Positions 35,190 through 44,804 are shown, counted from the first letter of the stretch. The stretch: 64,000 nucleotides of DNA from JBKEDF01 sp047975325 (GCA_047975325.1 JBKEDF010000032.1:61185-125184); one strand, 5' to 3'. Numbers and translations: made by a program. Notes: a model not told the origin generated them from the sequence alone.

Positions 35190-36421
35190 TGCACCACCCC
35201 TGCCCGCTCCGCAGCTTCCCGAAGGAGCGCCAATTCAGCTTCCCGGCCACTGAAATTTTCCTGCGCCTCGGCCCAGATGGCAGCCGCCCTTTCGGTTTCA
35301 CCCAACTGGCCAAGCGCAGCAATCAAGCGGGCCCATTCCCCTGCCGTACCGCCCTGCGTGGCCAGACGGTCATTCAACCCTTCAACCATGCCACGGATCA
35401 TCTCCGCGCGTTCCTCAGGGGTCATTTCGGCGGCAGCCTCGATATCTTCGGCGCCGGGCCCGGGTGAAACCGGTGCCATCGCGGGGGACGGCGCATAACG
35501 AACCCCCGCCATCTGCGCCAGTTCCCCGATCCCGGCACGCACCTCTTCCGCCCAACGACCATCCGGCGCAACCTGCAACAATTGCCGCCAGAGGCGGAAG
35601 GCCAGATCGTGCCGACCAACCTGCATGTTCAGGATCCCGGCCAGAAACAGTGCCGTATCATTGTCCGGCGCATCGGAAAGAACGGAACCGATCACCTCCT
35701 CGGCCTCAGGGGAAACCTGCCCACGCGCGGCCTGGATCATGAGCGTCGCCTGCAACAGGCGTTCCTCCCCTGTCGCGGCTGCGCCCCTGAGGGCCACAAG
35801 CCGTTCCTGCGCGCGCCAGGCTGCGTCGAAATTGCCCAGATTGGCCTCATGTTGCGCCAGAAATATCAGGCCCTGCGCCTCATCAGGCCGGTCAGCGACG
35901 GTTTGGCGAAGCTGCTCGACAAGTGCCAGATATTCGGGATCCTGCCCTGTCACGGCAGGCGCAGGCGGCAAAGATGCCTCCAGCCTGGCCTGATCCGGGC
36001 GGTTGGCACGCCGTTCCTCCGCCAGTTCCAGCCGCAATTGCAATGGCAAATCCGCATAGCCCGGCGCACCGATCCGGCCATAGATCCACCCGCCGGCCGC
36101 GAGCACCACCACCAGAGCTGCGATCACCGGCCATCCGGTCGGGACGGTCGACACACCATCGGCACCAAGGCGGGCTGCCTCACGCCGATCCGCCTCCAAA
36201 AGCCTGCGGGCAACCTCTGCCCTCAACCTTGTGGATTCCTCCTGAGAAACCGTCCCCCGCCGGGCATCGCGTTCGATCTCACGCAGCTGATCACGATAGA
36301 CCTGTATGTCATGATCCACCGCAGGGTTTCCACCGCCGCGACGCAGGGCAGCAATCAGGATCGCCGCAACCGCCAGAACCATCGCGACCGCCAGAACAAG
36401 GAAAAGCCAATCCACTGCCAT
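35186..36421 (-). CDS. ccmI: Cytochrome c biogenesis protein CcmI
   Basis: CcmI is the apocytochrome c chaperone of system I maturation. It holds the C-terminus of apocytochromes near the heme ligation complex CcmFH. The 411-residue product has an N-terminal membrane helix (WLFLVLAVAMVLAVAAILIAAL), a cytoplasmic leucine-zipper-like helix (YRDQLREIERDARRG), a second helix near 100 (VIAALVVVLAAGGWIYG), and a periplasmic TPR domain. This is the two-helix plus TPR layout of the Rhodobacter protein. It overlaps ruvX. Confidence 0.9.
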   Translation of the reverse strand: MAVDWLFLVLAVAMVLAVAAILIAALRRGGGNPAVDHDIQVYRDQLREIERDARRGTVSQEESTRLRAEVARRLLEADRREAARLGADGVSTVPTGWPVIAALVVVLAAGGWIYGRIGAPGYADLPLQLRLELAEERRANRPDQARLEASLPPAPAVTGQDPEYLALVEQLRQTVADRPDEAQGLIFLAQHEANLGNFDAAWRAQERLVALRGAAATGEERLLQATLMIQAARGQVSPEAEEVIGSVLSDAPDNDTALFLAGILNMQVGRHDLAFRLWRQLLQVAPDGRWAEEVRAGIGELAQMAGVRYAPSPAMAPVSPGPGAEDIEAAAEMTPEERAEMIRGMVEGLNDRLATQGGTAGEWARLIAALGQLGETERAAAIWAEAQENFSGREAELALLREAAERAGVVQ

Positions 36422-36506
36422 GCCTACCCCTTTCCTTGTCCCTCTCTAACCTTTGGGCCGGCCATGCGAAAGTCCAACTGCCCCGGCAGCAAGGCATGTG
36501 AGTTCA

Positions 36507-38597
36507 CTATCCCTCGATCAGCGTCAGATCGGCCACGGGCGCGCAGGCTGCGCGAATACGATGAAGCAGGTTGAGCCGGTTACGCCGCAGGATTTCACTT
36601 TCCGCATTGACCTGCACGGTTTCGAAAAACGCATCAATTGGTGCGCGAAGCCGGGCGAGTTCGGCCATGGCGGCTGCGAAATCCTCAACCTTCATGGCCG
36701 GGGCAATCGCCGCCTCGGCCCGGTCAAGTACAGAAAAGAGCGCGCGTTCCACATCGGTTTCGGCAAATTTTACATCGGCACCGAAACTGTATTCCACCCC
36801 ATCCTTCGCCTCGGCCTGACTGAGGATGTTGTTGGCACGTTTGAAACCCTGCAACAGGTTGGTACCATCCTCCGTCGCCAGAAATTCCGAAAGGGCGCGC
36901 GCGCGTTTCACAAGCAGAACCAGATCATCATTACCGGGCATCGCAAGGCAGGCATCAATGATATCATGACGGATACCTTCGTCGCGCAGGAACACCTTCA
37001 ACCGGTCATGGAAGAAGGAAAGCAGGTCATCATGAACGGTATCCTCCCCTGCCGCCTTTGGCGAGGCTGCGTTCATGCCCCTGGTTGACCTCATGAGATC
37101 GAGCAGCCCCGCCCGTATCCCGTTTTCCAGCACCATCCGGATCACCCCCAGGGCCGCCCGCCGCAGGGCAAACGGGTCTTTCGATCCGGTCGGTTTTTCA
37201 TCAATCGACCAGAACCCGGTCAGCATGTCTATCTTGTCCGCCAGCGCAACGGTTACCGATACCGGTTCGGTCGGCACGGCGTCGGACGGCCCCAGCGGCG
37301 AATAATGATCACGCGCGGCATCCGCGACGGGGGCGGCATGGCCTGCTTCCAGCGCATAATAGCGGCCCATAACGCCCTGCAATTCGGGGAATTCCCCAAC
37401 CATGGCAGACCGCAGATCCAGCTTGGCGATCCGCGCGGCCTTCTCGGCCTGATCGGGATCGGCGCCAACCTTTTGCGCCATGTCCCGCGCAAGGGTGGCA
37501 ATGCGGTTGACCCGATCGGCCTGACTGCCAAGCTTGTTGTGGAAGGTGACCGATTTCAGGCCTTTCTCCCAATCCTGCATCCCCGCCCGTGCCTCGCGCA
37601 GATCGTTGTCCCAGAAGAAACGCGCATCCGACAGGCGCGCGGCAAGCACCTTGCCATTCCCTTTCAGGATCGTTTCCCCCTGATCGGCGGTTTCGCGATT
37701 GGCAACGGTGACATAGGCCTCGATCCGGCCGGTTTTGGGATTTTTCACCGAAAAGAACTTCTGATGTTCCTTCATCGAGGTACGCAGCACCTCGGGCGGC
37801 AGGTGCAGGAAATCTTCCCCGATATCGCCCATCAGCACCACCGGCCATTCCACCAGTCCCGCAACCTCCGCCAGAAGCCCGGCATCGGGAACAAGTTCCA
37901 GCCCCCTGGCAAAGGCCAGATTGCGGGCCTCGGCCTCGATATGTGCTGCGCGTTCTGCCGGATCGAGCATGACAAAGGTCCTGCGCAATCTGGCGCGGTA
38001 ATCGTCGAATCCCGTCACGGCAAAGCGACCCGGCGCCATGAAACGGTGGCCTTCCGTCATATCCCCTGCCTGCAGATGGTCGATCGTCAGCGGCACAACT
38101 GTCGATCCGGCCTCATCGGTCAGCAGGCACAGAATGGAATGCAGCGGGCGTACCCAGCGCAGATTGCCGGCACCCCAGCGCATGGATTTTGGCCAGGGGA
38201 AGGTGCGGATCGCGGTTTCAACCGCTTCGGCCACAATCTGCGCCGCCTCACGACCGGGCCTTTCGGTCACCGCAAACCAGACATTGCCCTTCTTGTCCTC
38301 GCGCAGTTCCAGTTGATCCTGCGTCAGACCAGTGGATCGCAGGAAACCCTGAATCGCCTTTTCGGGCGCACCTTCCTTGGGCCCCTTGCGTTCCTCCCGT
38401 ACCGCCTGGGATTTTGCCGAAAGCCCCTCAATGACCAGAACCAGCCGGCGTGGCGTGGAAAAAACACCCGCCGAAACATAGGCCAGGCCAGCCTCCACCA
38501 ATCCGTTGGTGATCAGCTTCTTCAGGTCCTCGCCAGCGCGGACCTGCATCCGGGCGGGTATTTCCTCGGAAAAGAGTTCAAGCAGAAGGTCGGGCAT
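36507..38597 (-). CDS. glyS: Glycine-tRNA ligase beta subunit
   Basis: The beta chain of the bacterial alpha2-beta2 glycyl-tRNA synthetase, required with GlyQ to charge tRNA-Gly. The 696-residue product starts DLLLELFSEEIPARM, the family's N-terminus, and carries the B3/4-like and HD-like blocks (WSIDEKPTGSKDPFALRRAALG) and the C-terminal DALR anticodon domain. The start at 38597 has GAGG eight bases upstream. In this genome two genes (DUF6446 and FkbM) stand between glyQ and glyS, all on one strand. Confidence 0.95.
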   Translation of the reverse strand: MPDLLLELFSEEIPARMQVRAGEDLKKLITNGLVEAGLAYVSAGVFSTPRRLVLVIEGLSAKSQAVREERKGPKEGAPEKAIQGFLRSTGLTQDQLELREDKKGNVWFAVTERPGREAAQIVAEAVETAIRTFPWPKSMRWGAGNLRWVRPLHSILCLLTDEAGSTVVPLTIDHLQAGDMTEGHRFMAPGRFAVTGFDDYRARLRRTFVMLDPAERAAHIEAEARNLAFARGLELVPDAGLLAEVAGLVEWPVVLMGDIGEDFLHLPPEVLRTSMKEHQKFFSVKNPKTGRIEAYVTVANRETADQGETILKGNGKVLAARLSDARFFWDNDLREARAGMQDWEKGLKSVTFHNKLGSQADRVNRIATLARDMAQKVGADPDQAEKAARIAKLDLRSAMVGEFPELQGVMGRYYALEAGHAAPVADAARDHYSPLGPSDAVPTEPVSVTVALADKIDMLTGFWSIDEKPTGSKDPFALRRAALGVIRMVLENGIRAGLLDLMRSTRGMNAASPKAAGEDTVHDDLLSFFHDRLKVFLRDEGIRHDIIDACLAMPGNDDLVLLVKRARALSEFLATEDGTNLLQGFKRANNILSQAEAKDGVEYSFGADVKFAETDVERALFSVLDRAEAAIAPAMKVEDFAAAMAELARLRAPIDAFFETVQVNAESEILRRNRLNLLHRIRAACAPVADLTLIEG

Positions 38598-38629
38598 ATC
38601 GATATCCTCGGGGCATCGGCATTCGGGTA

Positions 38630-39148
38630 TCAGCGGCTGGGGGGAGGCGGACAATCGGCAGGGGCAGGCTTGCCGTCAAACACTTCCCGACCACATCGAT
38701 TGATCTGGGGCCAGGAAAAACCCCGGCCATCAGGCATTACCGCAATTACGCGGTCAATCCCGTATTCATGATTTTCTGTTCCAAGCCAAATGGTTGCAAT
38801 ACCATCCTCAAGTGCCGTGCCAATTTCCTGCGCATCGAAACAGTCAAACCAGTTCGGCGCGACAAGGGGCTCTGCACCTTCATAGGGCAGGAATTCCGTA
38901 CGTTCGGGCTGGACAGCAAGCCGGAAACAGGCACGATAGCGGATCGGTGAGCTTTCTGCATCGATACCGCGAAAATCCTCAATCGCCAGTTTTTCCGCAC
39001 TACCATCAAGGCGTGTTATCATCACGCGCGCCTCTGCACTGGCAGGATCAATCTCGTTGTAATAGCCATAAACCTGCAGGTAATAAACCGCACCTCCGAC
39101 AAGAACCGCGGACAGGATGATAATGATGGCAGCAATACGACCTGTCAT
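38630..39148 (-). CDS. DUF6446 family membrane-anchored protein
   Basis: A 172-residue protein with one N-terminal membrane helix (IAAIIIILSAVLVGGAVYYLQVYGYY) and a presumably periplasmic domain with three to four cysteines. I recall this family as DUF6446, found in Rhodobacterales beside glyS; the function is unknown. ATG at 39148 overlaps the FkbM stop (ATGA). A TTG at 39154 would add two residues. Its constant place between glycyl-tRNA synthetase genes may only reflect shared transcription. Confidence 0.8.
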   Translation of the reverse strand: MTGRIAAIIIILSAVLVGGAVYYLQVYGYYNEIDPASAEARVMITRLDGSAEKLAIEDFRGIDAESSPIRYRACFRLAVQPERTEFLPYEGAEPLVAPNWFDCFDAQEIGTALEDGIATIWLGTENHEYGIDRVIAVMPDGRGFSWPQINRCGREVFDGKPAPADCPPPPSR

Positions 39149-39864
39149 ATCCAATCCAGATTCACATGGTTGGGCGCATATTTTTCCGCAAAATCCGTGC
39201 GCAGCGCCCGATATCGGGGGCGTAGGTCCTTGAACTTGCGTTCATGCGTTTCAACAACGGTGCAGCGGATCCGGGCAAGAAGCCCCGCCGCATCCATTGC
39301 CTCCAGCAAGTCAAGTTCGGCCCCTTCGATATCAAGCTTCAGAAAGGTAACTTCACCCCGTTTCGCCATCAGATCTGTCAGGAAAGCGGGAAAATCGATG
39401 ACATCGACCTCCACCCCCGATCCGTCGGCAATGCCACGACCGCCGGGCAGAAGCGTGCTTTTGACCGAACCACCCACGGGATTGTCATCGAAATTCGCGG
39501 CGCGCATCAGTCGCAATCGCCCTGCCCGTGCCGCAACCGCCTGCTGACGAATATCAACATTGGACCGGGAGCCGAGCCTTTCGGTAATCCGGCCAATCGC
39601 ATAGGGATCGGGTTCGAAGGCAATCACATCCGCACCGGTATCGGCCAGCGGTTCGGCAATATCGCCAATATTGGCCCCGCAATCGATGGCCAGATCCCCG
39701 GGCCGCAGCATCGCAAGCACACCGTTGAGGAAACCATGCGCACGGGCATGACGCAGGTTTCGCTTTTCTCGGCGGCGTGCCTTGTCGAACCGCGCCTCAA
39801 GCGCGGCCAGCCGTTCTTTGGCAGAATCTTCCGGGTCCGGGCTGTCGGATGGTACCCCGTTCAT
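39145..39864 (-). CDS. FkbM family SAM-dependent methyltransferase
   Basis: FkbM methyltransferases add O-methyl groups to sugars, lipids or natural products using S-adenosylmethionine. The 239-residue product has the cofactor loop LAIDCGANIGDIAEPLA, FEPDPYAIGRI, the family block FLKLDIEGAELDLLEAM and a final VVETHERKF. The first 40 residues are a charged helix. The start at 39864 overlaps the glyQ stop (ATGA). No substrate is indicated by the neighbours. Confidence 0.9.
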   Translation of the reverse strand: MNGVPSDSPDPEDSAKERLAALEARFDKARRREKRNLRHARAHGFLNGVLAMLRPGDLAIDCGANIGDIAEPLADTGADVIAFEPDPYAIGRITERLGSRSNVDIRQQAVAARAGRLRLMRAANFDDNPVGGSVKSTLLPGGRGIADGSGVEVDVIDFPAFLTDLMAKRGEVTFLKLDIEGAELDLLEAMDAAGLLARIRCTVVETHERKFKDLRPRYRALRTDFAEKYAPNHVNLDWI

Positions 39865-40793
39865 GGCGCAGCACCACCTGCTTCGGTCAGCACGAAGGCA
39901 TCGGCGCATTTTCTGGCCAGTGCCCGGACACGGCCGATATAAGCCTGTCGTTCGGTAACCGAAATCACCCCCCGCGCATCAAGCAGGTTGAACAGGTGCG
40001 ACGCCTTGATACATTGATCATAGGCCGGATGCGCCATGATGATGGCACGCCCCGTGGCATCTTCTTCGGGGGCGGACAGGATCCTTTCGCATTCCGCCTC
40101 GGCATCCACAAAATGCGAAAACAGCATCGCAGTATCGGCCTGATCAAAATTCCAGCGGGAATATTCCCGTTCAGTCTGGCAAAACACATCACCATAGCTG
40201 AGCGGGGTCGGGCTGTCGGGGGAATTGTAGGGCATCTCCATCACATGGTCGACGCCAAGAACATACATGGCCAGCCGTTCCAGCCCATAGGTCAGTTCAC
40301 CCGAGACCGGCTTGCAATCATGTCCGCCGACCTGCTGGAAATAGGTAAACTGGCTGACCTCCATCCCGTCGCACCAGACTTCCCAGCCAAGCCCCCAGGC
40401 GCCCAGAGTCGGGCTTTCCCAATCATCTTCGACAAACCGGATATCGTGCAGGTCCGTATTGATGCCGATGGCGCGCAAACTGCCAAGATAAAGGTCCTGC
40501 AGATCCGGCGGCGAAGGTTTGATCAGCACCTGATATTGATAATAATGCTGCAAACGGTTGGGGTTTTCGCCATAGCGCCCATCGGTAGGACGGCGCGAGG
40601 GTTGCACATAGGCCGCCGCCCAGGGCCTGTCCCCAAGCGCGCGCAATGTCGTCGCGGGATGAAAGGTCCCGGCACCGACCTCCATGTCATAGGGTTGCAG
40701 CACCGCACATCCCTTGCCGCCCCAATAGCTCATCAGGCGCAGGATGATCTCCTGAAAACTGCGCGGGGCACTTGGGGTGGTGGCGTTGGTCAT
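39861..40793 (-). CDS. glyQ: Glycine-tRNA ligase alpha subunit
   Basis: The catalytic class II alpha chain of glycyl-tRNA synthetase. The 310-residue product shows FQEIILRLMSYWGGKGCAVLQPYD, the motif 2 region YVQPSRRPTDGRYGENPNRLQ, and FTYFQQVGG. The start at 40793 has GAGG upstream. Its first gene position and the 207-base divergent gap before the SPOR protein suggest that the glyQ-FkbM-DUF6446-glyS promoter lies in 40794-41000. Confidence 0.95.
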   Translation of the reverse strand: MTNATTPSAPRSFQEIILRLMSYWGGKGCAVLQPYDMEVGAGTFHPATTLRALGDRPWAAAYVQPSRRPTDGRYGENPNRLQHYYQYQVLIKPSPPDLQDLYLGSLRAIGINTDLHDIRFVEDDWESPTLGAWGLGWEVWCDGMEVSQFTYFQQVGGHDCKPVSGELTYGLERLAMYVLGVDHVMEMPYNSPDSPTPLSYGDVFCQTEREYSRWNFDQADTAMLFSHFVDAEAECERILSAPEEDATGRAIIMAHPAYDQCIKASHLFNLLDARGVISVTERQAYIGRVRALARKCADAFVLTEAGGAAP

Positions 40794-41000
40794 GCAGGAT
40801 CCTCGGCACTTTGTTTCGGGCCTTCGTTTAGGCGCATGGGGAAGGAGGGTCAATCCAAAGCTCCCGGATATGCCGCCCCAGATAGGCCGACACCGGATAA
40901 AGGCGCGAAGATAACGCAGCGAAATGCCCTTCGCTCTGGTAAATCGGGTCAATTTGTGCTTTTCGCAGGAGCATTGCGACGGACTTGCACGGATTTTCAT

Positions 41001-42797
41001 ATGCGACAGATAGCTTTCCTTCTGACCTTTTGTGCCGGGGTCATTCTTTCCACCCCGCTTTTGGCACAGGAACGCGCCTGGGTTCAGATCGAGGCGCAGC
41101 CGGGCCTGGCCCAGGCAGAGGAACGTGCGCGCGCCTATGCACAGGCCTTCCCCGATGTCGCAGGCTTTCAAATGGGCTCCGGCTGGTATGCAATCGTTCT
41201 GGGTCCCTATTCACCCGATGACGCGCTGGCACGGCTGGCCGGTCTCAGGGCGGAAAACCTTATTCCCGGCGACAGTTTCATCGCAGGGGGATCGGCCTTC
41301 CGGCAACCTTTCTGGCCGCCCGGTCGCGATCCGGCGAATGAACCGATGCTGGGCGCGGCCCTACCCGAGCCCATCGCAACAGTCCCACTGGCCAACCCGG
41401 AGGAACCTGTCACCGGAGATCCCGCCAATACCGTGCAAATTCCAGAACCCCCCGTGCTGCCCGATGAAACCCCTGCCGAGGCACGCCGTTCCGAATCGCA
41501 GCTAAGCCGGGCCGAACGCGAGGAGTTGCAATCCGCCCTGCAGTGGTTCGGTCATTACTCAGCCGCAATTGACGGGGCTTTCGGACCAGGCACGCGGGCC
41601 TCCATGACGGCCTGGCAGGTGGAGAAGGGATATGAGGAAAGCGGCATCCTGACTACGGCACAGCGCGCCGAATTGCTGAATGACCTGGCCAGGATCCGCG
41701 CCGATCTGGGGCTTTCCACCGTCACCGAGGCGGAATCGGGGATTGAGATATCCCTGCCACTGGGGTTGGTGGAATTCGACCAGTATGAACCGCCTTTCGT
41801 CCACTACCGCGAAAAGGCCGATAGCGGGCTCCGGATCGCGCTGATCTCCCAACCTGGCGATCAGGCTGCGCTTTCGGGACTTTACGATATCCTGCAAACC
41901 CTGCGCGACGTACCCCCCCAAGGGCAAAGGAGCCTGAATGAACGTGGGTTCACCATAGAGGCGCAGGACGCCACCGTGGCCTCCTATACGCGGGCCGAAT
42001 TGAGCCAGGGGCTGGTGAAAGGCTATATGCTGATCTGGGATCCGACCGATCCCGAGGCAGCGCGCCGTGCCGAAAGCGCCACCAAGGTAATGCAAACGAG
42101 CTTTCGCCCGATTGGGGGCCGCGCGCTGGATCCCGGGCTGATCACGCTGGATGACAGCGCAAGACGCGGGCTTCTGGCAGGCATGGAGGTGCGTAAGCCC
42201 ACCCTTTCGAGGTCAGGTTTTTATGTTTCTGCAAGCGGGGACGTTCTGACCACGACGGAGGTCCTGCAATCCTGTAACCGCATCACGCTCGATCACGATA
42301 CGGATGCCGAAACGATCTATTCCGATGCGCAAACGGGGTTCGCCGTATTGCGGCCGGTCAAACCGCTGGCACCCAGAAATTTTGCCAGCTTCGCAACCAA
42401 GGCACCCCGGATCGGGCAGGAAATTGCCCTGGCGGGCTACACCTATGAGGCAGCACTGCCCGCCCCTACACTGACCTATGGCACGCTGGAGGATCTGCAG
42501 GGGCTGGAGGGTGAGGACAATCTCAACCGGCTGTCACTGGCACCGCTTCCGGGCGATGTGGGTGGCCCCGTAATAGACGGAACCGGCGCAGTTCTGGGCA
42601 TGCTCCTGCCCAAGGCCACGCCTTCGGGAAGGGTATTGCCCGAAGGAACGGCCTTTATCGCCGATGCCGACAATATCGCCTCCACGCTGGCCGGGACCAT
42701 CGAACTGACCCGGATCGAACAGACAGGGGCACTGGCACCGGAAGACCTGACCAATCTGGCCACCTCCATGACGGTACTCGTCTCCTGCTGGAAGTGA
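41001..42797 (+). CDS. Secreted SPOR/peptidoglycan-binding protein with inactive trypsin-like domain
   Basis: The 598-residue protein has a Sec signal (FLLTFCAGVILSTPLLA), a SPOR-like domain at about 25-95 (WYAIVLGPYSPDDALARL), a Pro-rich linker, a PG_binding_1 domain at about 170-235 (GHYSAAIDGAFGPGTRASM) and a trypsin-like domain at about 395-560. The chymotrypsin triad is missing. The His position reads TTTEVL (Glu420), the Asp position TGFAVL (Gly446), and GDSGGP reads GDVGGP (Val520). It is therefore likely a septal or cell-wall binding protein without proteolysis. Paired cysteines near the C-terminus (SCNR and SCWK) may form a disulfide. The long open frame upstream is antisense to glyQ and is not coding. 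Confidence 0.86.
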   Translation: MRQIAFLLTFCAGVILSTPLLAQERAWVQIEAQPGLAQAEERARAYAQAFPDVAGFQMGSGWYAIVLGPYSPDDALARLAGLRAENLIPGDSFIAGGSAFRQPFWPPGRDPANEPMLGAALPEPIATVPLANPEEPVTGDPANTVQIPEPPVLPDETPAEARRSESQLSRAEREELQSALQWFGHYSAAIDGAFGPGTRASMTAWQVEKGYEESGILTTAQRAELLNDLARIRADLGLSTVTEAESGIEISLPLGLVEFDQYEPPFVHYREKADSGLRIALISQPGDQAALSGLYDILQTLRDVPPQGQRSLNERGFTIEAQDATVASYTRAELSQGLVKGYMLIWDPTDPEAARRAESATKVMQTSFRPIGGRALDPGLITLDDSARRGLLAGMEVRKPTLSRSGFYVSASGDVLTTTEVLQSCNRITLDHDTDAETIYSDAQTGFAVLRPVKPLAPRNFASFATKAPRIGQEIALAGYTYEAALPAPTLTYGTLEDLQGLEGEDNLNRLSLAPLPGDVGGPVIDGTGAVLGMLLPKATPSGRVLPEGTAFIADADNIASTLAGTIELTRIEQTGALAPEDLTNLATSMTVLVSCWK

Positions 42798-42813
42798 GCA
42801 CATCTCCACGGTC

Positions 42814-43872
42814 TTAATGAAGTGATACCTGTAAGGAATCCCATCCTCGCTGCATATCACCTGCAAGTTGCCTGCGTGTCTCATCGTCTATCCAGGCGCT
42901 GTCCAGACCTGCCCACATCATGCCCTCTATCTGTGTCAGGTCCGCCCCGAAATCGCGGTGCATCGACGCCCAAACCCGGTTTGGTGTGGTATTGTGAAAG
43001 GTCGGATCATCCGTATTGGGGTGCAGTCTGAGGCCGGAAGCCAGCATTCGCCGGATCGGGTGTTTCCGGGCCCATTCCTTACGCGGAAGCGTGCGCATGT
43101 AGTAGGAATTCGTCGGCACGATAGTCACGATCAGGCCGCGTTCCACGACGCGGGCCAACAGGGCGGGATTGTCGAGTATGGTGTAGCAGTGATCTAGCCG
43201 ATCAACCTGCAACAGGTCCAGCGCCGTTTCGATATTGCGCCAATGGCAGCCGAATTCACCGGCGTGCATCGTGGTTTTCAGGCCCGCTTCGCGCGCCATA
43301 CGATAGGCCTTCCAGAATTTCTCAGGCGGGTGACCGGTTTCCAGATAATCGGCGCCAAGACCAACGGCACGCGGGTCAGGATTGGCCAGCGCGCGTTGCA
43401 CCATGATCACCGCATCCTCCGGATCGGCTTCGCGGTCGATCGCATGAATCAGGCGCGATACAATCCCAAGCTTTTCTTCGGCCGCTGCCATTGCCGATGT
43501 GATCGCCGCCTGGATTTCGGCAAAATCCAGTTGCGGGCTGTGGTGCAACGTACCCGTCGAGTTCCAGAAAAGTTCCGTATAGCGCGTATTTTCGCGGGCC
43601 ATGTCCTCAAGACATTCCCAGGTCAGCCGATAGAGATATTCCGGCGCCGTGAAAATATGTTCCTCCATGAAGCGAAAGGCATGAAGGACACCCTTGGGCT
43701 TCTCCCCGCGAATGTAGAAAGCGGCAACCTCGGCGTCGGTGATGGGCGCATTGTTGAGGCGGGCAAGATCCTGAAAGGTGGCTTCACGGATGGTCCCGTA
43801 AAGGTGGCAATGGATATCAATCTTCGGCAAGGCCGCAAAGAATGCATCGGGAAGAAACGAGGGTTGGGTCAT
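42814..43872 (-). CDS. Adenosine-deaminase family hydrolase (divergent)
   Basis: A TIM-barrel metal hydrolase of the adenosine/adenine deaminase family. The 352-residue product keeps the first metal pair (HCHLYG), the MHAGE motif with the catalytic Glu, and TDDP. It departs from classic deaminases in HLYG for HLDG and DHCYTI for GHG. The substrate may therefore be a modified nucleoside or base instead of adenosine. It is the last gene of the LacI operon, 17 bases after the nucleoside hydrolase, which fits a purine degradation role. Confidence 0.82.
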   Translation of the reverse strand: MTQPSFLPDAFFAALPKIDIHCHLYGTIREATFQDLARLNNAPITDAEVAAFYIRGEKPKGVLHAFRFMEEHIFTAPEYLYRLTWECLEDMARENTRYTELFWNSTGTLHHSPQLDFAEIQAAITSAMAAAEEKLGIVSRLIHAIDREADPEDAVIMVQRALANPDPRAVGLGADYLETGHPPEKFWKAYRMAREAGLKTTMHAGEFGCHWRNIETALDLLQVDRLDHCYTILDNPALLARVVERGLIVTIVPTNSYYMRTLPRKEWARKHPIRRMLASGLRLHPNTDDPTFHNTTPNRVWASMHRDFGADLTQIEGMMWAGLDSAWIDDETRRQLAGDMQRGWDSLQVSLH

Positions 43873-43889
43873 GGGAGTCTCACTCGGGG

Positions 43890-44804
43890 TCAGATACGGG
43901 ACAGCGCCTCAAGGCAAAGCTGCCGGACTGCAGGCGCATCGACTTCGGTTGCCAGGCTCGTATTCGGCGTGGCGCTGAGAAAATCCACCACCGTCCGGCC
44001 ACGGGATACCCGGCCCTGGCATTCAACTACCATATGCGCGGGTGTGAAGGTAAAAAGATCCGGGGCAATCAGTGCCGCCGCCGCAACGGGATCATAGAGC
44101 GCCATCGCGGGGCGGCCCCGGCTGAGCGCAATATCCAGATAGCCGCCAAGCAGACGTTCCATGGCCTTTCCTTGCGGGCCACCATCAGCATGCAACCGGT
44201 CGACATCGCTTTCATCAATCAGGACCTTGCGGCAGGCATCCAGGTCGATCATCCGCAACGCCAAACCCCGATCCAGCAGGATCTGCGCGGCCTCAGGATC
44301 GGCAAAGGCATTGAATTCCGCGGCTGCCGTATGGTTTCCCCGCCCCACGGCCCCGCCCATCCAGACCACCTGGCTGATCCTGTCCAGAAGATCGGGACGG
44401 GCCAGTGCCAGGATGGCCAGATTGGTCAGAGGACCAAGTGCAAGAATATCGCAAGGGGTCTCTGCACGTTCCAGCCAGTTACAAAGCGGGGTCAGAAAAT
44501 ACGAAAAGACTGGTTTCGGGAACTGCGAAAACAGCGGCTCCTCCCCCCGAAGCGGCAAACCGGTTTCACCCAAAATCCGCTGCGCCGTTTCAAGCGGCCC
44601 GACAATCGGGCGATCAGCCCCGGCAAAGATCGGAGAATCCCAGCCAAGCAAACCCGCAAACCCGGCGGCATTTCGCGCCACCTGATCCAACGGCGCATTG
44701 CCACTGACCAGGGAAATGCCTGCCACCTGACGATGCTGCATGGCCAGAATGATCGCGAACGCGTCATCACTGCCCATATCCGTGTCGATCCAGAGATCAG
44801 TCAT
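43890..44804 (-). CDS. Inosine-uridine preferring nucleoside hydrolase family
   Basis: Cleaves the N-glycosidic bond of nucleosides to free base and ribose with Ca2+. The 304-residue product has the calcium motif WIDTDMGSDDAFAI, the SGNA loop, GPLTNLAI and a C-terminal YDPVAAAALI that closes the active site. The ATG shares its A with the stop of the ATPase gene (TGATG), so translation is coupled. With the deaminase downstream and the importer upstream it gives the operon its nucleoside theme. Confidence 0.92.
   Translation of the reverse strand: MTDLWIDTDMGSDDAFAIILAMQHRQVAGISLVSGNAPLDQVARNAAGFAGLLGWDSPIFAGADRPIVGPLETAQRILGETGLPLRGEEPLFSQFPKPVFSYFLTPLCNWLERAETPCDILALGPLTNLAILALARPDLLDRISQVVWMGGAVGRGNHTAAAEFNAFADPEAAQILLDRGLALRMIDLDACRKVLIDESDVDRLHADGGPQGKAMERLLGGYLDIALSRGRPAMALYDPVAAAALIAPDLFTFTPAHMVVECQGRVSRGRTVVDFLSATPNTSLATEVDAPAVRQLCLEALSRI

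Noticed and set aside
39777..41000. Long open frame upstream of the SPOR protein start
   Set aside because: It is antisense to glyQ and lacks protein-like sequence; the signal peptide at 41001 marks the true start.
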